64,000 bases of DNA from Gammaproteobacteria bacterium. GTDB lineage: Bacteria; Pseudomonadota; Gammaproteobacteria; Acidiferrobacterales; SZUA-150. The number at the start of each line of letters is the position of its first letter. Position 1 is the stretch's first letter. The stretch spans positions 1 to 64,000 of the forward strand of contig JAOUOD010000001.1 of NCBI GenBank assembly GCA_029880545.1, in the 5' to 3' direction. Shown piece after piece: positions 15,904 through 23,569 of the stretch. The notes below the pieces were generated by a model, which saw only the letters and a program-made list of their open reading frames with translations, was not told the DNA's origin and searched no databases. The translations under genes and the position numbers were made by a program.

Positions 15904-16296
15904 TTACACCGCGCTGCCAAACCCCGGGTCAGCAGCACCTGCCGGTGCATCGAGTCCGGCCAGGCGACAGCCTTGCGCGATCGGCCCCTTGGGTAACAAT
16001 GTATATAGATAGCGAATCCCGCCTTCAGCGTGAAAATGCTCATCCAAAGCATCGTGCAATTCACGTACGTTGATGCGCCCTCCCTGATGGGCAACGTAAT
16101 ACGCCTGCAAGGCACAAATCACGTCAAAATATTCACTGTTCAGCTTCAGGCCATCAGCTGCTGCCACGGCCTCGGCGATGCCTCGATGCCACTCGCGGGG
16201 TGCATCGGGAAAATCCGGGTCAAAACTTCGACGGTCCGCGCCCGGGTGGAGGATTTCTTCCATTGTTTGTGGAACTTCTGAATTGAACTCCTGCAT
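15904..16296 (-). CDS. DsrC-like protein with unusual C-terminus
   Basis: The 130-residue protein starts at ATG 16296 behind CAGGAG. The DsrC fold is recognisable: REWHRGIAEAVAAADGLKLN, YFDVICALQAYYV, RYLYTLLPKGPIAQGCRLAGL. It keeps the inner DsrC cysteine (GCRLAGL), but the C-terminal arm diverges to DAPAGAADPGFGSAV and lacks the terminal Cys that carries sulfur in DsrC and TusE. The cysteine pattern is therefore the reverse of the TusE-like protein 2.8 kb away. It may be a regulatory or partner protein of the DsrC-like group. The gene stands alone and converges on the BCAM0308 gene. Confidence 0.82.
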   Translation of the reverse strand: MQEFNSEVPQTMEEILHPGADRRSFDPDFPDAPREWHRGIAEAVAAADGLKLNSEYFDVICALQAYYVAHQGGRINVRELHDALDEHFHAEGGIRYLYTLLPKGPIAQGCRLAGLDAPAGAADPGFGSAV

Positions 16297-16515
16297 TGGT
16301 CTCTCCTGGATTCAAAAAGATGATTGAGACATACAAAAACGAATACCCATGCGTTCATTATCTGGATATCGGTATAAGTACAGTATCGGTGCAGATGTAA
16401 TTGATCTCAACGACACCAATACTGTGGATAAAATCGTCTTAAATAAGTAATTAAATTGACTTGCGGTAAAACCAGGACTGGAAAACGCTTTGCAAGACGA
16501 TCTGCCTTGCGGGGG

Positions 16516-17112
16516 TTAATTAAAGCGATTGTTATTGGCGGCGTAGCGCCGCACATGATCAAAAAATGCTTCCCTGGTATCGGCATTCACCAGGTCGTCT
16601 TCACCGGCAACCGGGATTCCCGGCAAACAGTCCATGATGCCGGCGGCGTGAATACCTCGACCATTAGTGGCAACCTGGATTCCGTTTTCAAACACCGCGG
16701 CGTTGTCAACGCCACAGCTCGGTGAACGTTGTTTGAACACGTAACCACACAGATTCGGGTACTGGCTGGCAATGGCACGTGCATAGTCCTGAAGTGCCAA
16801 GGTGACATCAAGCCCGGGATTTGCGACACCGGTTGCGCGAACCGGGCCGCGAGAATTGACAAGCTGAATTGGCGGACGTGGTACGCCCATACCAATGGCG
16901 ACTTCAGGGCACAATGGCAATAATTGGAAGTGCTCAGTCAGCAGTCGGATGATTTCGTCATTACGCTTGTGTTCACCGTCATAACGAACAGGTTCACCCA
17001 TAAGGCAACTGCTAATTCCGATTTGAATTTCGGGATACGCCAACTGGATTTCTGCAGCCCCCGTGTCAGGCAACTCGTGTGGGTTTAACCCGATCGGGAA
17101 TAGTGAAGCCAC
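16516..17112 (-). CDS. DUF523 family protein
   Basis: The 198-residue protein contains the DUF523 pattern: IGISSCLMGEPVRYDGEHKRN at about 33, CPEVAIGMGVPRPPI, and FKQRSPSCGVDNAAVFEN, with three conserved Cys that may bind a metal cluster. The first 30 residues precede the domain, and a later start is possible. DUF523 proteins are linked to 2-thiouracil desulfurase (TudS), which would be a sulfur-chemistry link to the DsrC-like neighbour; I infer this from the family, not from extra evidence here. It ends near the 219-base gap that follows the DsrC-like gene. Confidence 0.88.
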   Translation of the reverse strand: MASLFPIGLNPHELPDTGAAEIQLAYPEIQIGISSCLMGEPVRYDGEHKRNDEIIRLLTEHFQLLPLCPEVAIGMGVPRPPIQLVNSRGPVRATGVANPGLDVTLALQDYARAIASQYPNLCGYVFKQRSPSCGVDNAAVFENGIQVATNGRGIHAAGIMDCLPGIPVAGEDDLVNADTREAFFDHVRRYAANNNRFN

Positions 17113-17142
17113 GCCCGATCAAGGTAACGCTCATGGCAATAC

Positions 17143-17910
17143 CTAACGACGATAATCCTGCTGGTATTGTCCCTGGCCTTTGTATCGATAGTAGCTTGGT
17201 GGAATTTTTTTGCCAACTTTCTCGACCGCTCCGGCTATTGCAGCCCGGATTGCATCTTCCATGGGGGAATTGGCATACATGCCCAGTTCTCCCCCCAGGC
17301 TTACGCCTCGAACATAGTGGGAAGCGGCAACACTACCGCCCCAGTTAGATGATTTAACCCGGATCGGAATTGAAACCAGGATACGACGCAGTCGGATATC
17401 CACCAGCTTCACATCCATATTCAACTGGGCGACCTTTCTGGAAATACCTACATCGCCTAACAAACCGGTCGTGATTCTTCCTACCGATCCTCCGCCAGCG
17501 CCGGCATCAGGCTCGAACGCCGTAATGGAACCTATCACCATAATATCGGCGCCTTCCATAAGGCCGGCTTGTGGTCCTGAACCCTTTTCCACGTATCCGG
17601 AGTTGGCCATATTTATCTCCTGGGCCAGCTCCTTTACTTCATCCTGGTTGGCGAGAACAATCAGATTTTCTACATTGCTCAATGATGTCGACAACATATC
17701 GCCTATACCGTTTGCGGCACGGTTGCTGCAATTGCTGGCCTTGCACTTGAATCGCCCTACCACGATTCTCGCCTTGTTACCCTGGTATACTGCATTACCT
17801 TCCAGGTCTCCGGCAATCTCGCTGCTGCTTGATACCGTCGTACATGCACTCGCCAAAATCCCGACCAAGGCGATCAAGACCAGATTATTCAGCAGATTTC
17901 TTGTTTTCAT
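17143..17910 (-). CDS. CsgG-like outer-membrane lipoprotein
   Basis: I take ATG 17910 (MKTRNLL), giving 255 residues; another ATG lies at 17925. The signal ends in lipobox LASAC at about residue 23. The body follows the CsgG/HfaB pattern: RIVVGRFKCK, GIGDMLSTSLSN, FIVLANQDEVKELAQE-like segment, GADIMVIGSITAFEP, and a long LNMDVKLVDIRLRRILVSIPIRVK strand region. CsgG forms outer-membrane pores that export curli; homologues also serve other surface structures or stress responses. No csgA/csgB gene is seen here. It is leftward and lies beyond the proline-tract lipoprotein, from which a 429-base gap separates it. Confidence 0.83.
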   Translation of the reverse strand: MKTRNLLNNLVLIALVGILASACTTVSSSSEIAGDLEGNAVYQGNKARIVVGRFKCKASNCSNRAANGIGDMLSTSLSNVENLIVLANQDEVKELAQEINMANSGYVEKGSGPQAGLMEGADIMVIGSITAFEPDAGAGGGSVGRITTGLLGDVGISRKVAQLNMDVKLVDIRLRRILVSIPIRVKSSNWGGSVAASHYVRGVSLGGELGMYANSPMEDAIRAAIAGAVEKVGKKIPPSYYRYKGQGQYQQDYRR

Positions 17911-18339
17911 TTGCAAAGTCTCCATGACATCATAAAAAAATTACGGTCAAGTTTCAGGCCCGGGCCCGACAACAACCATTGATCAGGCAGGCATTGCCGT
18001 ATTCATGGGCCTGGTCCACAACCGGCTCCACAAGGCTGTGCAGAACTGCGTTGTGAACAGGATTGTTGTCTGGCTTGCGATCATTTCCATGTTCTGTGCG
18101 TTCCGGTAACGATAATTATCGTTTGGTTTTTTCCCTGTTTTGCCTCATTCCCTGAGCTGCTGTTACAGACGCGGGCCGACTCGTTTTTATCACTGGAAAA
18201 TGTACGCCCGGGAGATTTGGCGAAACAGAATCATCAGGATCACGCGAGAATCTTGGGGCCGCCGGGGACAACTTCAGAACCGCGAATAATCACTACGATC
18301 TGAAGTTGCCTTCATTCCGGCAACACTCCTTCAAACTTC
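17911..18339. other. Intergenic region with two inverted repeats
   Basis: No gene is supported in these 429 bases. A perfect 16-base palindrome AACGATAATTATCGTT lies at 18108-18123, about 200 bases before the CsgG-like gene, and may be an operator; its GATAAT/ATTATC halves recall Fur-family sites. A ten-base inverted repeat (18269-18278 and 18299-18308, 20-base loop) follows the stop of the proline-tract lipoprotein and may be its terminator. Confidence 0.5.
18108..18123. promoter_or_regulatory. 16-base perfect palindrome, possible operator
   Basis: AACGATAATTATCGTT is exactly self-complementary and is followed on the right by GGTTTTTT. It is upstream of the CsgG-like gene. The half-site GATAAT is shared with Fur-type operators, but the full 19-base Fur consensus is not present. 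Confidence 0.45.
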
Positions 18340-19668
18340 CTAATAAAGCGTCAGCACAGTGTGCGTATTGACGGCATATTCAACGCCATCTGTGAACACA
18401 TTGCCAAATACACCGCGATACTGGAAACCATTCCTGGTGTAGTCCGCCCAGGAACCGCCCGCCGGCAAAGCATAGGAGTTCAGGATAGGCAAACTGAGCT
18501 GGATCGCCGAGATTCCCCACGCATTGTCCCAACCGGTTACACCCGAAAGATCGGGCAAGGTATACGTGTAGGTTCCGCCCAGCCATGCGGTGGTAAAACT
18601 TGCGTGCCACATCGGCATGCTGCCCAGTCCACCATAAATCACACTATGGCCGGCTGGCTGGCTGTAATAGCTGTCTGCATAGGCAGACCAATCGGTTGTA
18701 TACATCTTGTAAGGGGTCGTTGCTGCAATCGATACAGAGTGGGTGGGTGCAACTCCCGTGGGCACGGTTACTGTCTGGCTGACCGGATCCTTGAACCCTA
18801 TATAGCCCATGTTGGCTGTGATTTCACCCGCAGCCATTACCAGATCAGTTACGCCAATCCAGTGGCCATCGGTATTCAGCTGCTGGGCTAATGGTACGCC
18901 GGCGAACGCGGTTCCGTTTCCGGTATTGGCCTGGATTCTTGATCTTGTCATGGTTTCAAATGTGGCGGAGATGCCTGTATAACCGCCGACCACGGTTATG
19001 CTGGCCACAGCTGCGGCAGGAAATGCACCAGGCCCGGCAAAATCTATGCTCTTGTCGGTGCAACTGGCGATATCACGCTCTATATAATACCGGGACGGAA
19101 CTTCGGGGGCTGCCTCGGCAACGCCACCGAGGGGTGCGCCCTCAATCCCCAGAATATCGCCTCCATAACAGCTGATTGAACCGGATATATCCGTGACTCC
19201 GACAATGGCGGCCAGATCACCTGCGGCACCAATATCGCCCCAGGCGACCAGGGCCGAGTTCCCTGTTTGCCGATTAACCGGAGTGACAACAATCGTGGAT
19301 GGAACAACAGGATCATCACAGTAGGCCGGTATCGGCAACCCGATGGACGAATAATCGGCAATGGTCATGTGGTGTATGGTGATCAGGGTATCGCCAGTTT
19401 CACGCGTCTGGCATTTATATGCGATACCGAATTTCCCTTCAGCGTCTGATACGTCAAAGCTGGAACCGGTCAACGGCTGCCAGGTGTTACCGATGCCATC
19501 CTGCCAGGCCAGCCAGGTGCTGTTGGTAACAACATCCACCGTGGTGCCACCGCCAGGAGGAGGTGGAGGAGGTGGAGGATTGATCGGCAAGACATCATTC
19601 GAACTGTCGGATGAAGGACCGCAAGCAGACACGGCAAACAATGTAGCAATCAGGAACAGCATTTTCAT
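18340..19668 (-). CDS. Surface lipoprotein with proline tract, unknown function
   Basis: The 442-residue protein has a lipoprotein signal with lipobox AVSAC (Cys 16), then a short linker with eight consecutive prolines and GGG. The rest is rich in Thr, Ser, Gly and aromatic residues with few charges, as in beta-rich secreted proteins: TWLAWQDGIGNTWQPL, then YTYTLPDLSGVTGWDNAWG near the C-terminus. Six or so scattered Cys may form disulfides. I do not recognise the family. Its promoter region carries the same paired heptamer repeats as the adjacent regulator gene, so it is likely the regulator's direct target. Confidence 0.8.
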   Translation of the reverse strand: MKMLFLIATLFAVSACGPSSDSSNDVLPINPPPPPPPPGGGTTVDVVTNSTWLAWQDGIGNTWQPLTGSSFDVSDAEGKFGIAYKCQTRETGDTLITIHHMTIADYSSIGLPIPAYCDDPVVPSTIVVTPVNRQTGNSALVAWGDIGAAGDLAAIVGVTDISGSISCYGGDILGIEGAPLGGVAEAAPEVPSRYYIERDIASCTDKSIDFAGPGAFPAAAVASITVVGGYTGISATFETMTRSRIQANTGNGTAFAGVPLAQQLNTDGHWIGVTDLVMAAGEITANMGYIGFKDPVSQTVTVPTGVAPTHSVSIAATTPYKMYTTDWSAYADSYYSQPAGHSVIYGGLGSMPMWHASFTTAWLGGTYTYTLPDLSGVTGWDNAWGISAIQLSLPILNSYALPAGGSWADYTRNGFQYRGVFGNVFTDGVEYAVNTHTVLTLY

Positions 19669-19830
19669 AGCCAGGCCTCCGTTTGTATTGGGTTCAGGTT
19701 CAGCTGGTTGAAGATGTTCAACCCTGCCCGGGCTACCACCATCAAACCTTGCTTGATTCTTTGTTATATATTTTTGGCTTCGACCCGGGCGCTGATATTC
19801 CGCCAGCCCGGTTCGCGTGGCCCGACATGA

Positions 19831-19863
19831 ATAGTAATATTACGGATTTACAGATGATTTACA
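19831..19863 (-). promoter_or_regulatory. Direct-repeat promoter before proline-tract lipoprotein
   Basis: Read on the plus strand, ATTTACA occurs at 19846-19852 and again at 19857-19863, an 11-base period with a four-base spacer. On the leftward strand these are TGTAAAT repeats, and nine bases further on comes a possible -10 TACTAT (19836-19831). The layout matches sites of OmpR/SARP-type winged-helix activators. About 155 bases separate the -10 from the lipoprotein start. Confidence 0.6.
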
Positions 19864-19898
19864 GGTGGGCAAAAACAATAATCGGGCCACGAGGCGAA

Positions 19899-22800
19899 TC
19901 AGGAGGATATGCCAAGCCGCTTGAGTTCAGATTCTGTTTCTGCGGACGGCCTGGTGGAAAATTGCCGTTGCAAGACCTCGCAACACTGCTGGTAACTCGC
20001 CAACGCCTGGTCTGTATTGCCCAGTGAGCGATGGTTTCTCATCAGACCCCGGTAAAACGCTTCTACCATGCCATCGACGGATAACGCCTGCTGGTACAAA
20101 TTTATTGACTGTTGATACTGGCACCGTTTTTCATACCAGCCAGCCAGCGCGTTCACACAGTTCAGGAACTTCTGGTGCAAGTGCTCCCGGTAAGTATAGA
20201 GATCCAGGCTTCCATTGTAGTCATTCAGGCTTCTCCCGGTATAAAGTGACAGAATCTGTTCAGCAAGAACCTTGATCTGTTCCGGGGTGATCTCACTTTT
20301 TGCGCCGCTGGAGAACCCGGATACCGATTTCGCAATATTTTCCACTACCCAGGCGTCGACCCAGCATCGCTCACGATTAAGCGTGAAGTATCCTTCCTTG
20401 TGGATAATTGCTGAATCCTCGCCCAGCATCAGCTTCAACCGGTGCATGGTTGTGTGTAACTTCTGGTACACCTTTTTGTCATACTCGGATTCCGGCCAAA
20501 GCAGTTGACCAAGGGTTTCTGTTGATACCTGGTTGCCTCCGGAAGCAATTAATGCCAACAGCAGGTCAATCGGCTTCTTTTGGGTTTTTCCGGAAAGATC
20601 AAGCGGCACCCCGTATAACTCAATTGCCAGGTTGCCCAACGTCGTTAATCGCACGGGCCACGGCCAGGTACGGTTTCTCGGGTCAAGGGCGGCCGGCGGC
20701 AACAATTTCCGTATCCTGATCGAATTAAGCACGTATTCTGTCTCGACGTTATTGGCAAGCGCCAAATCGTACAAACGTGCCAACCCGATCCGACCAAGCC
20801 AGGGGTGTATGTGTGCACCGCAACGCCGCCCGTGATACATGGCGACTTTCACAGAATCAATAGCCGCTTCAGTATTACTCTTGTCAAGCAGGATAAGTGT
20901 CCGGATACATTCAGACAAATACCGCAACGACGCGCTCCCGGCACCTTCTGCAATTAACCGGACTTCTTCCAACAGCGCGGGGTAATCAGAACCGCCACAC
21001 AGGTAATCCGAATAGGCTACGGATATTCGCGTCAGTGCTTTTGGCAGCACGGTCTGACTCTCATCAGCAGCTTTCATTCCCAACACTGCGTGCTCAAATG
21101 CTTCGATCCCTTTCTTCTGTTGCGCATACTGAATTGCCATCGCATCATGAAAATAACTTACATTTACAAGAGGCTGGCTGCTGATGGTACTTCCAATATA
21201 TTGCAGAATGTCGAGACCCCGCTGGATCTTGCCATCATCCAGGTAGATGATGCTCTCTGATAGCAATAGAATAAAATCAAACTGGTGGATGCCGCTGGAT
21301 TTTCCTATTGCCTTGCCCTTGTCTATAGCGGACAGGGCAATATCATATTGTGCCTGCAAACGATAATGGCCGGTCTCTATTACTGTCCATATCATGCTTG
21401 TAAACGGCTCCTCCTTGTCCTTCACCTGCCTGGCAAGCAAATTCATCAGAACTCCTGCCTTGGTCGCATCACCCCGAAACCATCCATAATCAAGCATTAG
21501 CAGGTAAGCGCCATACATTCTCTCCTGGGAGTCCGCCGTCTGGAAAACCATCTTCTTGAGGCAATCTGACCAGGCGTCTATATCCGGGTTGTCCAGCCTG
21601 TAAAACAGCATTCCGGAGTAGATGCTGGTTACAACCTTGAACCGCGTGTGGTAGTCCACTTCATTCAGAAATGCCCTGGCAAGGTTTTCCAGTTTTTCTA
21701 TCCATGCATAATCAAAACCGGGTGCACCCCACTCGAATACAAAGCTGTCAACAATTCCTGATAGCGCCAGCAGTTCTCCTGTTATATCCTGGTTATCGTG
21801 AAAGGCTTCGCTGGCCAAAACCAGGAGCGTTCGCGCATCAGCAAAATCGCGGCGCAAAAGGCACTGGCCGCGCCAGTACAATATCCACGGATTGTCTAAA
21901 ACCTGATCCGGGGGAAGCAATTCAATCCACAACTCTATCGTTGTCCACATGCCGGTTTTTGCATAAAGCGGAGCGTATTTTACAATGAAATTGGACAGTT
22001 GCTGGATATTGCCGAACCGCACAAGTATGTCCGGTACTTCTTCATGCCTTGCCGCTTCTTCGAGCATGTAGACCGCATCAGAGATGGTGACGGCTATCTC
22101 CTCAGAAGAAAATGATTCTGAAAAACGCTTTGTCAAATAAGTCCTGAACATCGTGTGGAGCTGAAAACAATCGCTTCTTTTCCCTACCGTCGCAATGAAC
22201 AGGTTTGAACGCACGAGTCCCTGGATCAGCTCTCCAATTTCTTCAAAGCGGCTAATTCTCCTTGCTTCGTCGATGGTAAAATCAGGAAGAATTGAAATCA
22301 TGGACAACAATTTTTCTTCTCCAGGTTCATACATGCGCGCCATGATCCTGTGAAGATATTCATTGACCATGTCCGCATCTTCAATGCCCAGCGAGCCGGT
22401 ATCAACACTCCTGTGTTTCTGTTGTTCCAATAGCAGGCAGGCGCCTGCAACCCAGCCTTCTGTCTGTTGCCTTATCCTGTCTACCAGGCAGTCATCAGCC
22501 GCGAGTCCCTTGTATGCAATCATGCCCTCGATTTCCGAGTCATCCAGCCTCAAATCATTCCAGCCCATCAAATCGTATTCGATTCCGGCCAATGCGCGCT
22601 TCATGACAGTTGACGGCTGATGCCTGGATACAAAACAAATGTGCTTGATGTGGTCATTCATCAATAGAGAGGACAAGATCAATTGCGTAGGCGAACCTGG
22701 TTCGAGCTCGTGACAATCATCCAGGATTACGCTTACTGGCGTCGAAATGCCGCGAAACAGGCTTTCAAAATAATTATCGGCATAGGCCAGGAAGTCCACG

Positions 22801-23114
22801 CTTTGCCCCCTCGGCAAGTCAGGGGCAGCGTTTACGGAGTTGGTATACCGTTGATGAATCGTCCGTCCGAACTCTTTCAGAAAAACAGCCGGGTCGTTAT
22901 CCCTGCAGCTGATTTGGTACCACGCAAACTGGCTCGGTTTCCCGGATATCCAGCTGGCAAGCAACGACGTCTTGCCCGACCCGGGCGGCCCTGATATCCA
23001 TGACAGTAGTCTCGTTGATGCCTTGTCCAGCCAATCCAGTAATCTTTGGCGCCTGAAATATGAAATATTCTTTTTCGGACCGGATTGCTGAGGGAAGTTT
23101 CTTTCTGACATCAA
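19899..23114 (-). CDS. Large STAND ATPase regulator with SARP-type (winged helix + BTAD) C-terminus
   Basis: The 1071-residue protein begins with a STAND/MalT-like ATPase: Walker A GPPGSGKTS (42-50) and Walker B VSVILDDCHEL. A long helical, TPR-like middle follows. At about 835-930 there is an OmpR-type winged helix (KKPIDLLLALIASGGNQVS, LGQLLWPESEYDKK, LHTTMHRLKLMLG). The C-terminal 140 residues are a bacterial transcriptional activator domain: SINLYQQALSVDGMVEAFYRGLM, LASYQQCCEVLQRQF. There is no LuxR-type helix-turn-helix. It is probably a signal-dependent activator of the adjacent lipoprotein gene and perhaps of itself. The inducer is unknown. The start may be Met2 (23111). Confidence 0.9.
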   Translation of the reverse strand: MMSERNFPQQSGPKKNISYFRRQRLLDWLDKASTRLLSWISGPPGSGKTSLLASWISGKPSQFAWYQISCRDNDPAVFLKEFGRTIHQRYTNSVNAAPDLPRGQSVDFLAYADNYFESLFRGISTPVSVILDDCHELEPGSPTQLILSSLLMNDHIKHICFVSRHQPSTVMKRALAGIEYDLMGWNDLRLDDSEIEGMIAYKGLAADDCLVDRIRQQTEGWVAGACLLLEQQKHRSVDTGSLGIEDADMVNEYLHRIMARMYEPGEEKLLSMISILPDFTIDEARRISRFEEIGELIQGLVRSNLFIATVGKRSDCFQLHTMFRTYLTKRFSESFSSEEIAVTISDAVYMLEEAARHEEVPDILVRFGNIQQLSNFIVKYAPLYAKTGMWTTIELWIELLPPDQVLDNPWILYWRGQCLLRRDFADARTLLVLASEAFHDNQDITGELLALSGIVDSFVFEWGAPGFDYAWIEKLENLARAFLNEVDYHTRFKVVTSIYSGMLFYRLDNPDIDAWSDCLKKMVFQTADSQERMYGAYLLMLDYGWFRGDATKAGVLMNLLARQVKDKEEPFTSMIWTVIETGHYRLQAQYDIALSAIDKGKAIGKSSGIHQFDFILLLSESIIYLDDGKIQRGLDILQYIGSTISSQPLVNVSYFHDAMAIQYAQQKKGIEAFEHAVLGMKAADESQTVLPKALTRISVAYSDYLCGGSDYPALLEEVRLIAEGAGSASLRYLSECIRTLILLDKSNTEAAIDSVKVAMYHGRRCGAHIHPWLGRIGLARLYDLALANNVETEYVLNSIRIRKLLPPAALDPRNRTWPWPVRLTTLGNLAIELYGVPLDLSGKTQKKPIDLLLALIASGGNQVSTETLGQLLWPESEYDKKVYQKLHTTMHRLKLMLGEDSAIIHKEGYFTLNRERCWVDAWVVENIAKSVSGFSSGAKSEITPEQIKVLAEQILSLYTGRSLNDYNGSLDLYTYREHLHQKFLNCVNALAGWYEKRCQYQQSINLYQQALSVDGMVEAFYRGLMRNHRSLGNTDQALASYQQCCEVLQRQFSTRPSAETESELKRLGISS

Positions 23115-23569
23115 ATCACTTCACATTCAAATTCTGATATTGCACCACAACTCCGCCATCCCCGGCTTGTTTTGGTCACAACTCGGAACAATATTATTAT
23201 TTCGGAGGATCACGATTCAGAGCTAATCGAGGCCAGTCACACCAGTGAACTGGCCATGGTTTTAGCCGGATCTGGATACCGTTGATACCTCAATGGCGCT
23301 GGTCTTCATTCGATTCTTTTCAGGACCGGGACCATCCTTGATACAAGCTGACAGGTTACGTTTGAAATTGGTGTCCGTACCCGCCGGCTGGGTCCAGGCC
23401 ACAATTAGCCTGAATTCGATAAAACATGACTGCGTGATTGGGCCCGTTTATCACCAGTATAACGCCTGGTATTTACATATTATTTACAGAAAATCGACAC
23501 AGGCCGCTGTCGGGCCCGATAACCCGGTCACATTGCAATGACCACGCGACCGGGCGAAAAAGCCGACTC
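23115..23569. other. Regulator upstream region, no gene
   Basis: This 455-base gap lies between the regulator start and the end of the acetolactate synthase-like gene. It carries the second copy of the paired heptamers (separate entry). If the -10 at 23461-23456 is used, the regulator mRNA would have an unusually long leader of about 340 bases. I found no ORF worth calling. Confidence 0.5.
23456..23488 (-). promoter_or_regulatory. Direct-repeat promoter upstream of the regulator
   Basis: ATTTACA at 23471-23477 and 23482-23488 (plus-strand reading) repeats with an 11-base period. On the leftward strand a -10 like TATACT (23461-23456) starts nine bases after the repeats, the same geometry as at 19831-19863. 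It suggests autoregulation of the SARP-like gene. Confidence 0.6.

Noticed and set aside
16401-16414. TTGATCTCAACGAC as an FNR site before the DsrC-like gene
   Set aside because: Only the left half matches; the right half (ACGAC for ATCAA) is too poor.
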